Made by a program: the position numbers and the translations under genes | Part shown: in pieces, positions 1 to 13,720 of the stretch | Position numbering within the stretch: position 1 is the stretch's first letter | Layout: every line of letters starts with the position of its first letter | The notes under the pieces: generated by a model | What the model saw: the letters and a program-made list of their open reading frames with translations, nothing else | Databases searched by the model: none | Told to the model about the DNA's origin: nothing | NCBI GenBank assembly: GCA_963580455.1 | Contig: OY756962.1 | Coordinates: 11,984,001-12,048,000, forward strand | From: Euonymus europaeus | Taxonomy: Eukaryota > Streptophyta > Magnoliopsida > Celastrales > Celastraceae | Reading direction: 5' to 3' | DNA: 64,000 nucleotides

Positions 1-869
1 TGATGGTCTGAAGTTCCTCAACTCTATCTATGGTGGAGCTTTTCACAGTTTTTGTCCATTTGTCATAGAAATTTGGTGTTTTGGCATTCGAAAGAATCTC
101 GGAAGCTTATAATCGTAAAATTTCACATAGAATGACAATAAAAAGTGTACACCGATCAACTTTGACGGCCCAAAACTGCTCAACTCTCCCGATGGAGTTG
201 TTTTTAATAGTTTTGCAAAATATAGACCGAAATTTGTGCTCTTGACAACAAAATAATTTACGAAGTGAATACTAGTAATTTTAGACAAAAAGAAGCAATA
301 AGAAGTGTATACCGAGCAACTTTCATGGTTCGGATTTGCTCGACTCTCCTTATGGAGGAACGTTTAACGGTTTTGTCTATTTGTCATAGAATTTTGGTTT
401 TTTGGCATCGAAATAATCTAGGAAGCTTATACTCGTAAAATTTGACATAGAAGAACAATAAAAAGTGTACACCGAGCAACTGTGATGGTCCGAAGTTGCT
501 CAACTTTATCTATGGTGGAGCTTTTCACGATTTTTGTTCATTTGTCATAAAAAGGTTGTGTTTTGGCATCCAAATAATCTAGGAAGCTTATACTTATAAT
601 ATTTGAGATAGAAGAACAATAAAAAGTGTACACCGAACAACTTTGATGGCCTGAAATTGCTCAACACTGTCGGTGGATTTGTTTTTCATAGTTTTGCCAA
701 ATTTAGACCGACATTCGTTCTCTTGACAACAAAACAATTTACGAAGCGAATACTAGTTATTTTGGACATAAAGAAACAGTAAAAAGTGCATACCGAGCAA
801 CTTTCATGGTTCAGAATCGCTCAACTCTCCCTATGGAGGAGCTTTTAACGGTTTTTGTCCATTTGTCAT

Positions 870-3800
870 AGAAAGGTGATGTTTTGTCATCGAAATAATG
901 TAGGAAGCTTATACTTGTAAAATTTCACATAGAAGAACAATAAAAAGTGTACACCGAGCAACTTTGATGGCCAAAAACTGGTCAACTATTTCGATGGAGT
1001 TGTTTTTAATAGTTTTGCAAAATATAGACCGAAATTTGTTCTCTTCACAACAAAATAATTTACGAAGTGAATACTAGTAATTTTGGACATAAAGAAGAAA
1101 TAAAAAGTGCATACCGAGCAACTTTCATGGTTCAGATTTGCTCAACTCTCTTTATGGAGGAGCGTTTAACGGTTTTGTCTATTTGTCATAGGAAGTTGGT
1201 GTTTTGGCATCGATATATTCTTGGAAGCTTATACTCGTAATAATTGAGATAGAAGAACAATAAAAAGTGTACACCGAGCAACTATGATGGTCCGAAGTTG
1301 CTCAACTCTATCTATGGTGAAGCTTTTAACGATTTTTGTCCATTTGTCATAAAAAGGTTGTGTTTTGGTATCGAAATTATCTAGGAAGCTTATATTCATA
1401 ATATTTGAGATAGAAGAACAATAAAAATTGTACGCCGAACAACTTTGATGGCCCGAAGGTGCTCAACTCTATCTATGGTGGATCTTTTAACGGTTTTTGT
1501 CCATTTGTCATAGAAAGGTGCTGTTTTGGCATCGAAAAAATCAAGGAAGCTTATACTCGTAAAATTTCGCATAGAAGAACAATAAAAAGTGTACACCAAG
1601 CAACTTTGATGTCCCAAAACTGCTCAACTCTCTCGATGGAGTTGTTTTTAATAGTTTTGCAAAATATAGCCCGAAATTTGTTCTCTTGACAACAAAATAA
1701 TTTACGAAGCATATACTAGTAATTTCGGACATAAATAAGCAATAAAAAGTGCATACCGAGCAACTTTCATGGTTCGAAATTGCTCAACTCTCCTTATGGA
1801 GGAGCTTTTAATGATTTTGTCTATTTGTCATAGAAAGTAGTTGTTTTGGCATCTAAATAATCTAGGAAGCTTACACTCATAAAATTTGACATAGCAAAAC
1901 AGTAAAAAGTGTACACCAAGCAACTATGATGGTCCGAAGTTGCTTAACTCTATCTATGGTGGAGCTTTTAAGGGCTTTTTTCCATTTGTCATAGAATGGT
2001 GGTGTTTTGGAATCAAAAAAATCTAGGAAGCTTATACTCGTAAAATTTGACATAGAAGAACAATAAAAAGTGTACACCGAGCAACTTTGATGGCCCAAAA
2101 CTACTCAAATATCTCGGTGGAGTTTTTTTCAATAGTTTTGCCAAATTTAAATCAAAATTTGTTCAATTGACAACAAAACAATCTACGAATTGTATACTAG
2201 TTATTTTGGTCATAAAGAAACACTAAAAAGTGCATACGTAGCAACTTTAATGGTTCGGAATTGCTCAACTCTCCTTATGGTGGAGCTTTTAACGATTTTG
2301 TCTGTTTGTCATAGAAAGTTTGTGTTTTGGCATCGAAATAATCCAGGAAGCATATAATCGTAAAATTTGACATAGAAGAACAATAAAAAGTGTACACCGA
2401 GCAACTATAATGGTCCGAAGTTGCTCAACCCTATCTATGGTAGAGCTTTTAACGGTTTTTGTCCATTAGTCATTGAAAGTTGGTGTTTTGGCATCGAAAT
2501 CATCTAGGAAACTTATACTCGTAAAATTTGACATAGAAGAACAATAAAAAGTGTACACCGAGCAACTTTGATGGCCCAAAACTGCTCAACTCTCTCGGTG
2601 GAGTTTTTTTCAATAGTTTTACCAAATTTAGACCGAAATTTGTTCTATTGACAACAAAACAATTTACGAACTGTATACTAGTTATTTTGGTCATAAAGAA
2701 ACACTAAAAAGTGCATACCTAGCAACTTTTATGGTTCGGAATTGCTCAACTCTCCTTATGGTGGAGCTTTTAACGGTTTTGTCTATTTGTCATAGAAAGG
2801 TGATGTTTTGTCATTGAAATAATCTAGGAAGCTTATACTCGTAAAATTTGACATAGAAGAACAATAAAAAGTGTACACCGAGCAACTTTGATTGCCCAAA
2901 ACTGCTCAACTATCTCGGTGGAGTTTTTTTCAATAGTTTTGCCAAATTTAAACCGAAATTAGTTCTATTGACAACAAAACAATTTACGAACTGTATACTA
3001 GTTATTTTGGTCATAAAGAAACACTAAAAAGTGCATACCTAGCAACTTTTATGGCTCCGAATTTCTCCTTATGGTGGAGCTTTTAACGATTTTGTCTGTT
3101 TGTCATAGAAAGTTTGTGTTTTGCCATCGAAATAATCTAGGAAGCTTATAATCGTAAAATTTGACATAGAAGAACAATAAAAAGTGTACACCGAGCAACT
3201 ATAATGGTCCGAAGTTGCTCAACCCTATCTATGGTAGAGCTTTTAACTGTTTTTGTCCATTAGTCATTGAAAGTTGGTGTTTTGGCATCGAAATAATCTA
3301 GGAAACTTATACTCGTAAAATTTGACATAGAAGAACAATAAAAAGTGTACATCGAGCAACTTTGATGGCCTAAAACTGCTCAACTCTCTCGGTGGAGTTT
3401 TTTTCAATAGTTTTGCCCAATTTAGACCGAAATTTGTTCTATTGACAACAAAACAATTTACGAACTGTATACAAGTTATTTTGGTCATAAAGAAACACTA
3501 AAAAGTGCATACCTAGCAACTTTTATGGTTCGGAATTGCTCAACTCTCCTTAGGGTGGAGCTTTTAACGGTTTTGTCTATTTGTCATAGAAAGGTGATGT
3601 TTTGTCATTGAAATAATCTAGGAAGCTTATACTCGTAAAATTTCACATAGAAGAACAATAAAAAGTGTACACCGAGCAACTTCGATGGCCCAAACCTGGT
3701 CAACTCTCTCGATGGAGTTGTTTTTAATAGTTTTGCAAAATATAGACCGAAATTTGTCATCTTCACAACAAAATAATTTATGAAGTGAATACTAGTAATT

Positions 3801-6800
3801 TTGGACATAAAGAAGCAATAAAAAGTGCATACCGAGCAACTTTCATGGTTCAGATTTGCTCAACTCTCCTTATGGAGGAGCGTTTAACGGTTTTGTCTAT
3901 TTGTCATAGGAAGTTGGTGTTTTGGAATCGAAATATTCTAGGAAGCTTATACTCGTAATATTTGAGATAGAAGCACAATAAAAAGTGTACAGCGAGCAAT
4001 TATGATGGTCCAAAGTTGCTCAACTCTATCTATGGTGAAGCTTTTAACGATTTTTGTCCATTTGTCTTAAAAAGGTTGTGTTTTGGCATCGAAATAATCT
4101 AGGAAGCTTATATTCATAATATTTGAGATAGAAGAACAATAAAAATTGTACGCCGAACAACTTTGATGGCACGAAGGTGCTCAACTCTGTCTACGGTGGA
4201 TCGTTTAACGATTTTTGTCCATTTGTCATAGAAAGGTGCTGTTTTGGCATCGAAATAATCTAGGAAGCTTATACTCGTAAAATTTTGCATGGAAGAACAA
4301 TAAAAAGTGTACACCAAGCAACTTTGATGGCCCAAAACTGCTCAACTCTCCCGATGGAGTTGTTTTTAATAGTTTTGCAAAATATAGACAAAACTTTATT
4401 CTCTTGACAACAAAATAATTTACGAAGCGAATACTAGTAATTTTGGACATAAAGAAGCAAAAAAAAGTGCATACCGAGCAACTTTCATGGTTCGAAATTG
4501 ATCAACTCTCCTTATGGAGGAGCTTTTAATGATTTTGTCTATTTGTCATAGAAAGTAGTTGTTTTGGCATCTAAATAATCTAGGAATCTTACACTCATAA
4601 AATTTGACATAGCAGAACAGTAAAAAGTGTACACCAAGCAACTATGATGGTCTGAAGTTGCTCAACTCTATCTATGGTGGAGCTTTTAACGGTTTTTGTC
4701 CATTTGTCATAGAAAGTTGGTGTTTTGGAATCAAAATAATCTAGGAAGCTTATACTCGTAAAATTTGACATAGAAGAACAATAAAAAGTGTACACCGAGC
4801 AACTTTGATGGCCCAAAACTACTCAACTATCTCGGTGGAGTTTTTTTCAATAGTTTTGCCAAATTTAAATCGAAATTTGTTCAATTGACAACAAAACAAT
4901 TTACGAATTGTATACTAGTTATTTTGGTCATAAAGAAACACTAAAAAGTGCATACCTAGCAACTTTAATGGTTCGGAATTGCTCAACTCTCCTTATGGTG
5001 GAGCTTTTAACGATTTTGTCTGTTTGTCATAGAAAGTTTGTGTTTTGGCATCGAAATAATCCAGGAAGCATATAATCGTAAAATTTGACATAGAAGAACA
5101 ATAAAAAGTGTACACCGAGCAACTATAATGGTCCGAAGTTGCTCAACCCTATCTATGGTAGAGCTTTTAACGGTTTTTGTCCATTAGTCATTGAAAGTTG
5201 GTGTTTTGGCATCGAAATCATCTAGGAAACTTATACTCGTAAAATTTGACATAGAAGAACAATAAAAAGTGTACACCGAGCAACTTTGATGGCCCAAAAC
5301 TGCTCAACTCTCTCGGTGGAGTTTTTTTCAATAGTTTTGCCAAATTTAGACCGAAATTTGTTCTATTGACAACAAAACAATTTACGAACTGTATACTAGT
5401 TATTTTGGTCATAAAGAAACACTAAAAAGTGCATACCTAGCAACTTTTATGGTTCGGAATTGCTCAACTCTCCTTATGGTGGAGCTTTTAACGGTTTTGT
5501 CTATTTGTCATAGAAAAGGTGATGTTTTGTCATTGAAATAATCTAGGAAGCTTATACTCGTAAAATTTGACATAGAAGAACAATAAAAAGTGTACACCGA
5601 GCAACTTTGATGGCCCAAAACTGCTCAACTATCTCGGTGGAGTTTTTTTCAATAGTTTTGCCAAATTTAAACCGAAATTAGTTCTATTGACAACAAAACA
5701 ATTTACGAACTGTATACTAGTTATTTTGGTCATAAAGAAACACTAAAAAGTGCATACCTAGCAACTTTTATGGCTCGGAATTTCTCCTTATGGTGGAGCT
5801 TTTAACGATTTTGTCTGTTTGTCATAGAAAGTTTGTGTTTTGCCATCGAAATAATCTAGGAAACTTATAATCGTAAAATTTGACATAGAAGAACAATAAA
5901 AAGTGTACACCGAGCAACTATAATGGTCCGAAGTTGCTCAACCCTATCTATGGTAGAGCTTTTAACTGTTTTTGTCCATTAGTCATTGAAAGTTGGTGTT
6001 TTGGCATCGAAATAATCTAGGAAACTTATACTCGTAAAATTTGACATAGAAGAACAATAAAAAGTGTACATCGAGCAACTTTGATGGCCTAAAACTGCTC
6101 AACTCTCTCGGTGGAGTTTTTTTCAATAGTTTTGCCCAATTTAGACCGAAATTTGTTCTATTGACAACAAAACAATTTACGAACTGTATACAAGTTATTT
6201 TGGTCATAAAGAAACACTAAAAAGTGCATACCTAGCAACTTTTATGGTTCGGAATTGCTCAACTCTCCTTATGGTGGAGCTTTTAACGGTTTTGTCTATT
6301 TGTCATAGAAAGGTGATGTTTTGTCATTGAAATAATCTAGGAAGCTTATACTCGTAAAATTTCACATAGAAGAACAATAAAAAGTGTACACCGAGCAACT
6401 TTGATGGCCCAAACCTGGTCAACTCTCTCGATGGAGTTGTTTTTAATAGTTTTGCAAAATATAGACCGAAATTTGTCATCTTCACAACAAAATAATTTAT
6501 GAAGTGAATACTAGTAATTTTGGACATAAAGAAGCAATAAAAAGTGCATACCGAGCAACTTTCATGGTTCAGATTTGCTCAACTCTCCTTATGGAGGAGC
6601 GTTTAACGGTTTTGTCTATTTGTCATAGGAAGTTGGTGTTTTGGAATCGAAATATTCTAGGAAGCTTATACTCGTAATATTTGAGATAGAAGCACAATAA
6701 AAAGTGTACAGCGAGCAATTATGATGGTCCGAAGTTGCTCAACTCTATCTATGGTGAAGCTTTTAATGATTTTTGTCCATTTGTCTTAAAAAGGTTGTGT

Positions 6801-7520
6801 TTTGGCATCGAAATAATCTAGGAAGCTTATATTCATAATATTTGAGATAGAAGAACAATAAAAATTGTACGCCGAACAACTTTGATGGCACGAAGGTGCT
6901 CAACTCTGTCTACGGTGGATCGTTTAACGATTTTTGTCCATTTGTCATAGAAAGGTGCTGTTTTGGCATCGAAATAATCTAGGAAGCTTATACTCGTAAA
7001 ATTTCGCATGGAAGAACAATAAAAAGTGTACACCAAGCAACTTTGATGGCCCAAAACTGCTCAACTCTCCCGATGGAGTTGTTTTTAATAGTTTTGCAAA
7101 ATATAGACAGAAATTTATTCTCTTGACAACAAAATAATTTACGAAGCGAATACTAGTAATTTTGGACATAAAGAAGCAAAAAAAAGTGCATACCGAGCAA
7201 CTTTCATGGTTCGAAATTGATCAACTCTCCTTATGGAGGAGCTTTTAATGATTTTGTCTATTTGTCAAAGAAAGTAGTTGTTTTGGCATCTAAATAATCT
7301 AGGAATCTTGCACTCATAAAATTTGACATAGCAGAACAGTAAAAAGTGTACACCAAGCAACTATGATGGTCCGAAGTTGCTCAACTCTATCTATGGTGGA
7401 GCTTTTAACGGTTTTTGTCCATTTGTCATAGAAAGTTGGTGTTTTGGAATCAAAATAATCTAGGAAGCTTATACTCGTAAAATTTGACATAGAAGAACAA
7501 TAAAAAGTGTACACCGAGCA
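870..7520 (+). repeat. Higher-order repeat, ~2719-bp unit (17 monomers), two full copies plus one partial
   Basis: The same ordered monomer variants recur at an offset of 2718-2719 bp. For example, the segments near 1877, 4595 and 7314 match, as do those near 3264 and 5983, and those near 3605 and 6324. A diagnostic TTCACAACA variant recurs near 1024, 3742 and 6480. Approximate copies are 870-3588, 3589-6307 and 6308-7520. The second and third look almost identical; the first is a little more diverged. The third copy breaks near 7520, where the next monomer matches one three positions further along the unit, which indicates loss of one trimer. Boundaries are approximate because monomers resemble each other. 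Confidence 0.85.
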
Positions 7521-10150
7521 ACTTTGATGGCCCAAAACTGCTCAACTCTCTCGGTGGAGTTTTTTTCAATAGTTTTGCCAAATTTAGACCGAAATTTGTT
7601 CTATTGACAACAAAACAATTTACGAACTGTATACTAGTTATTTTGGTCATAAAGAAACACTAAAAAGTGCATACCTAGCAACTTTTATGATTCGGAATTG
7701 CTCAACTCTCCTTATGGTGGAGCTTTTAACGGTTTTGTTTGTTTGTCATAGAAAGTTTGTGTTTTGGCATCGAAATAATCTAGGAAGCTTATAATCATAA
7801 AATTTGACATAGAAGAACAATAAAAAGTGTACACCGGGCAACTATAATGGTCCGAAGTTGATCAACTCTATCTATGTTGGTGCTTTTAACGGTTTTTGTC
7901 CATTAGTCATTGAAAGTTGGTGTTTTGGCATCGAAATAATCTGGCAAACTTATACTCGTAATATTTGACATAAAAGAACAATAAAAAGTGTACACTGAGC
8001 AACTTTGATGGCCCAAAACCGCTCAACTCTCTCGGTGGAGTTTTTTCAATAGTTTTGCCAAATTTAGATCGAAATTTGTTCAATTGACAACAAAACAATT
8101 TACGGACTGTATACTAGTTATTTTGGTCATAAAGAAACACTAAAAAGTGCATACCTAGCAAATTTTATGGTTCGGAATTGCTCAACTCTCCTAGGAAGCT
8201 TATACTCGTAAAATTTGACATAGAAGAACAGTAAAAAGTGTACACCGAGCAACTATGATGGTCCGAAGTTGCTCAACGCTATCTACGGTGGAGCATGTAG
8301 CGGTTTTTGTGCATTAGTAATAGAAAGGTGGTGTTTTGGTATCTAAATAATCTAGGAAGCCTATACTCGTAAAATTTGACATAGAAGAACAATAAAAAGT
8401 GTACAACGAGCAACTTTGATGGCCCGAAATTACTTAAGTCTCAAGCTGGAGTTGTTTTAAATAGTTTTGCCAAATTTACACTGAAATTTGTTCTCTTGAC
8501 AACAAAACAATTTACGAAGCGAATACTAGTAATTTTGGACATAAAGAAACAATAAAAAGTGCATACCCAGCAACTTTCATGGTCCGGAATTGCTCAACTC
8601 TCCTTATGGAGGAGCTTTTAACGATTTTATCCATTTGTCATAGAAAGTTGGTGTTTTGGCATCGAAATAATCTAGGAAGATTATACTCGTAAAATTTGAC
8701 ATAGAAGAAGAATAAAAAGTGTACATAGAGCAACTTTGATGGTCCGAAGTTGCTCAACTCTATATATGGTGGAGCTTTTAACTGTTTTTGTCCATTTGTC
8801 ATATAAAAGTAGTGTTTTGGCATCGAAATAATTCAGGAAGCTTATACTCATAAAATTTGACATAGAAGAACAATAAAAAGTGTACACCGAGCAACTTTGA
8901 CGGCCCGAAATTGCTTAACTCTCTCGATGGAGTTGTTTTTAATTGTTTTGCCAAATTTAGACCGAAATTTGTTCTCTTGACAACAAAACAATTTACGAAG
9001 CGAATACTACTAATTTTAGACATAAACAAACAATAAAAAGCGCATGCCGAAAAACTTTCATGGTTCAGAATTGCTTAACTCCCCTTATGGAGAAGCTTTT
9101 ATGGTTTTGTCTATTTGTCATAGAAAGTTGGTGTTTTGGCATCGAAATAATCTACGAAGCTTATACTCGTAAAATTTGAAATGGAAGAACAATAAAAAGT
9201 GTACACCGAGCAACATTGATGGTCCGAAGTTCCTCAACTCTATCTATGGCGGAGCTTTTCACGGTTTTTGTCCATTTTTATAGAAATGTGGTGTTTTGGC
9301 ATTCGAAAGAATCTCAGAAGCTTATACTCGTAAAATTTCACATAGAATGACTATACAAATTGTACACCGAGCAACTTTGATGGCCCAAAACTGCTCAACT
9401 CTTCCGATGGAGTTGTTTCTAATAGTTTTGCAAAATATAGACCAAAATTTGTGCTCTTGACAACAAAATAATTTACGAAGTGAATACTAGTAATTTTGGA
9501 CAAAAAGAAGCAATAAAAAGTGTATACCGAGGAACTTTCGTGGTTCGGATTTGCTGAACTCTCCTTATGGAGGAACGTTTAACGGTTTTGTCTATTTGTC
9601 ATAGAATGTTGGTGTTTTGGCATCGAAATAATCCAGGAAGCATATACTCGTAAAATTTTTCATAGAAGAACAATAAAAAGTGTACACCGAGCAACTGTGA
9701 TGGTCCGAAGTTGCTCAACTTTGTCTATGGTGGAGCTTTTAACGATTTTTGTCCATTTGTCATAAAAAGGTTGTGTTTTGGTATCGAAATAATCTAGGAA
9801 GCTTATACTCATAATATTTGAGATAGAAGAGCAATAAAAAGTGTACACCGAACAACCTTGATGGCCCGAAATTGCTCAACACTCTCGGTGGATTTGTTTT
9901 TCATAGTTTTGTCAAATTTAGACCGAAATTCGTTCTCTTGACAACAAAACAATTTACGAAGCGAATAATAGTTATTTTGGACATAAAGAAACAGTAAAAA
10001 GTGCATACCGAGCAACTTTCATGGTTCAGAATCGCTCAACTCTCCCTATGGAGGAGCTTTTAACGGTTTTTGTCCATTTGTCATAGAAAGGTGATGTTTT
10101 GGCATCGAAATAATCTAGGAAGCTTATACTCATAAAATTTCACATAGAAG
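6820..10150 (+). repeat. Long intra-array duplication, copy 1 (partner 16640-19490)
   Basis: Satellite variants here recur about 9.34 kb downstream. Segments near 8638, 8799 and 9660 match those near 17975, 18136 and 18998 (offset 9337-9338). Segments near 6833 and 6945 match those near 16652 and 16764 (offset 9819). The 482-bp change in offset equals one trimer, so the two copies differ by a three-monomer indel between about 7520 and 8020. Both copies share an internally deleted monomer (8181 and 17518), which is hard to explain except by common descent. Similarity fades near 10150. Confidence 0.8.
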
Positions 10151-13100
10151 AACAGTAAAAAGTGTACACCAAGCAACTATGATGGTCCGATGTTGGTCAA
10201 CTCTATCTATGGTGGAGGTTTTAATGATTTTTGTCAATCTGTCATAAAAAGGTTGTGTTTTGGCATCGAAATAATCTAGGAACATATACTCGTAAAATTT
10301 GAAATAGAAGAACAATAAAAAGTGTACACCAGGCAATGTTGATGGTACGAAGTTGCTAAACTCTATCTATGGTGGAGCTTTTAACGGTTTTTGTCCATTT
10401 GTCACAGAAAGGTGGTGTTTTGACATCGAAATAATCTAGGAAGCTTATAGCCGTAAAATTTGACAGAGAAAAACAATAAAAATTGTACACCGAGCAACTT
10501 TGATGGTCCGAAGTTGCTCAACTCTATCTATGGCGGATCTTTTAACGGTTTTTGTCCATTTTTCATAGAAGGTGGTGTTTTGACATCGAAATAATCTCGG
10601 AAGCTTATACTCGTAAAATTTGACATAGAAGAACAATAAAAAGTGTGCACCAAGCAACTTTGATGGTCCAAAACTGCTCAACTCTCTCGATGGAGTTTTT
10701 TTTAATAGTTTTGCAAAATATAGATTGAAATTTGTTCTCCTGACAACAAAATTATTTACTAAGCGAATACTAGTAATTTTGGACATAAAGAAGCAAAAAA
10801 AAGTGCATAACGAGTAACTTTCATGGTTCGAAATTGCTCAACTCTCCTTACGGACGAGCTTTTAACGGTTTTGTCTATTTATCATAGAAAGTTGGTGTTT
10901 TGGCATCGAAATAATCTAGAAATCTTATACTCGTAAAATTTGACATAGAAGAATAATAAAAAGTGTACATCGAGCAACTGTGATGGTCCGAAGATGCTCA
11001 ACTCTATCTATGGTGGAGCTTTTAACGGTTTTTGTCCATTTGTCATAGAAAGATGGTGTTTTGGCATCGAAATAATCTAGGAAGCTTATACTCGTAAAAT
11101 TTTACAGAGAAGAACAACAAAAATTGTACACCGACCAAGTTTGATGGTCCGAAGTTGCTCAACTCTATCTAGGGTGGAGCTTTTCACGGTTTTTGTCCAT
11201 TTGTCATAGAAAGCTGGTGTTTTGGCATCGAAAGAAACTCGGAAGTTATACTCGCAAAATTTCGAATAGAAGAACAATAAAAATTGTGCACCGTGCAACT
11301 TTGATGGCTCAAAACTGCTCAACACTCTCGATGGAGTTGTTTTAAATAGTTTTGCAAAATATAGACCAAAATTGGTTCTCTTGACAACAAAATAATTTAC
11401 GAAGCGAATACTAGTAATTTTGGACATAAAGAAGCAATAAAAAGTGCATACCGAGCAACTTCCATGGTTCAGATTTGCTCAACTCTCCTTATGGAGGAGC
11501 GTTTAATGGTTTTGTCTATTTGTCATAGGAAGTTGGTGTTTTGGCATCGAAATAATCAAGGAAGCTTATACCCATAATATTTGAGATAGAAGAACAATAA
11601 AAAGTGTACACCGAGCAACCATGATGGTCCGAAGTTGCTCAACTCTATCTATGGTGAAGCTTTTAACGATTTTTGTCCATTTGTCATAGAAAGGTTGTGT
11701 TTTGGCATCGAAATAATCTAGGATGCTTATACTCGTAATATTTGAGATAGAAGAACAATAAAAAGTGTATACCGAGCAACTAAGATGGTTCGAAGTTGCT
11801 CAACTCTATAAATGGTGAAGCTTTTAACGATTTTTGTCCATTTATGATAAAAAAGTTGTGTTTTGGCATCGAAATAATCTATTAAGCTTATACTCATAAT
11901 ATTTGACATAGAAGAACAATAAAAAGTGTACACCGAACAACTTTAATGACCTGAAATTGCTGAAGTCTCTCGATAGAGTTGTTTTTAATAGTTTTGCAAA
12001 ATATAGACCGAAATTTGTTCTCTTGACAACAAAATAATTTTCGAAGCGAATACTAGTTATTTTGGACATAAAGAAACAATAAAAGGTTCATACCGTGCAA
12101 CTTTAATGGTTCGGAATTGCTCAACTCTGCTTATGGAGGAGCTTTTAACGGTTTTGTCTATTTGTCATAGAAATTTGGTGTTTTCGCATCGAAATAATCA
12201 AGGAAGCTTATACTCGTAAAACTTTACATAGAAGAACAATAAAAAGTGTACACCGAGGAACTATGATGGTCCGAAGTTGCTCAACTCTATCTATGGTGGA
12301 TCTTTTAACGGTTTTTGTCCATTAGTAATAGAAAGGTGGTGTTTTGGCATCTAAATAGTCTAGGAACCTTATACTTGTAAAATTTGACGTAGAAGAACAA
12401 TAAAAAGTTTACACCGAGCAACTTTGATGGCCCAAAACTGCTCAACACTCTCGGTGGAGTTTTTTTCAATAGTTTTGTCAAATTTAGATTGAAATTTATT
12501 CTCTTGACTACAAAATAATTTACGAAACGTATACTAGTTATTTTGGGCATAAAGAAACAATAAAAGGTGCATACCTAGCAACTTTCATGGTTCGGAATTG
12601 CTCAACTCTCGTTATGGTGGAGCTTTTAACGGTTTTGTCTATTTGTCTTAGAAAGTTGGTGTTTTGGCATCGAAATAATCTAGGAAGCTTATAATCAGAA
12701 AATTACACATAGAAGGACAATAAAAAGTGTACACCGAGCAACTAAAATGGTCTGATGTTGCTCAACTCTATCTATGGTGGAGCTTTTAATGGTTTTTATC
12801 TATTAGTCATAAAAAGTTGGTGTTTTGGCATCGAAATAATCTAGGAAGCTTGCACTCATAAAATTTGACATAGAAGAACAATAAAAAGTGTACATCGAGC
12901 AACTATAATGGTCTGAAGTTGCTCAACTCTATATATGATGGAGCTTTTGGCGTTTTTTGTTCGTTAGTCATAGAAAGGTGGTGTTTTGGCATCGAAATAA
13001 TCTAGGAAGCTTATACTCGTAAAATTTCACATAGAAGAACAGTAAAAAGTGTACACCGAGCAACTATGATGGTCCGATGTTGGTCAACTCTATCTATGGT

Positions 13101-13720
13101 GGAAGTTTTAATGATTTTTGTCAATTTTTCATAAAAAGGTTGTGTTTTGGCATCGAAATAATCTAGGAACATATGCTCGTAAAATTTGAAATAGAAGAAC
13201 AATAAAAAGTGTACACCGGGCAACGTTGATGGTACGAAGTTGCTAAACTCTATCTATGGTGGAGCTTTTAATGGTTTTTGTCCATTTGTCATGGAAAGGT
13301 GGAGTTTTGACATCAAAATAATCTAGGAAGCTTATAATCGTAAAATTTCACGGAGAAAAACAATAAAAATTGTACACCGAGCAACTTTGACGGTCCGAAG
13401 TTGCTCAACTCTATCTATGGTGGATCTTTTAACGGTTTTTGTCCATTTTTCATAGAAAGGTGGTGTTTTGACATCGAAATAATCTAGGAAGCTTATACTC
13501 GTAAAATTAGACATAGAAGAACAATAAAAAGTGTACACCAAGCAACTTTGATGGCCCAAAACTGCTCATCTCTCGCGATAAATAGTTTTGCAAAATAAAA
13601 ACTGAAATTTGTTCTCTTGACAACAAAATAATTTACGAAGCAAATACCAGTAATTTTGGACATAAAGAAGCAAAAAAAATTGCATACCGAGCAACTTTCA
13701 TGGTTCGAAATTGCTCAACC
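10080..13720 (+). repeat. Two-copy higher-order repeat, offset ~2881 bp (18 monomers)
   Basis: The block from about 10080 to 10830 is matched by the block from about 12960 to 13720. Shared rare features include GATGGTCCGATGTTGGTCAA near 10190 and 13070, a shortened TAGGAACATAT in place of the HindIII site near 10288 and 13165, and a run of A after AAGAAGCA near 10790 and 13670. The region between the two copies has ordinary monomers. The unit ends are approximate. Confidence 0.65.
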
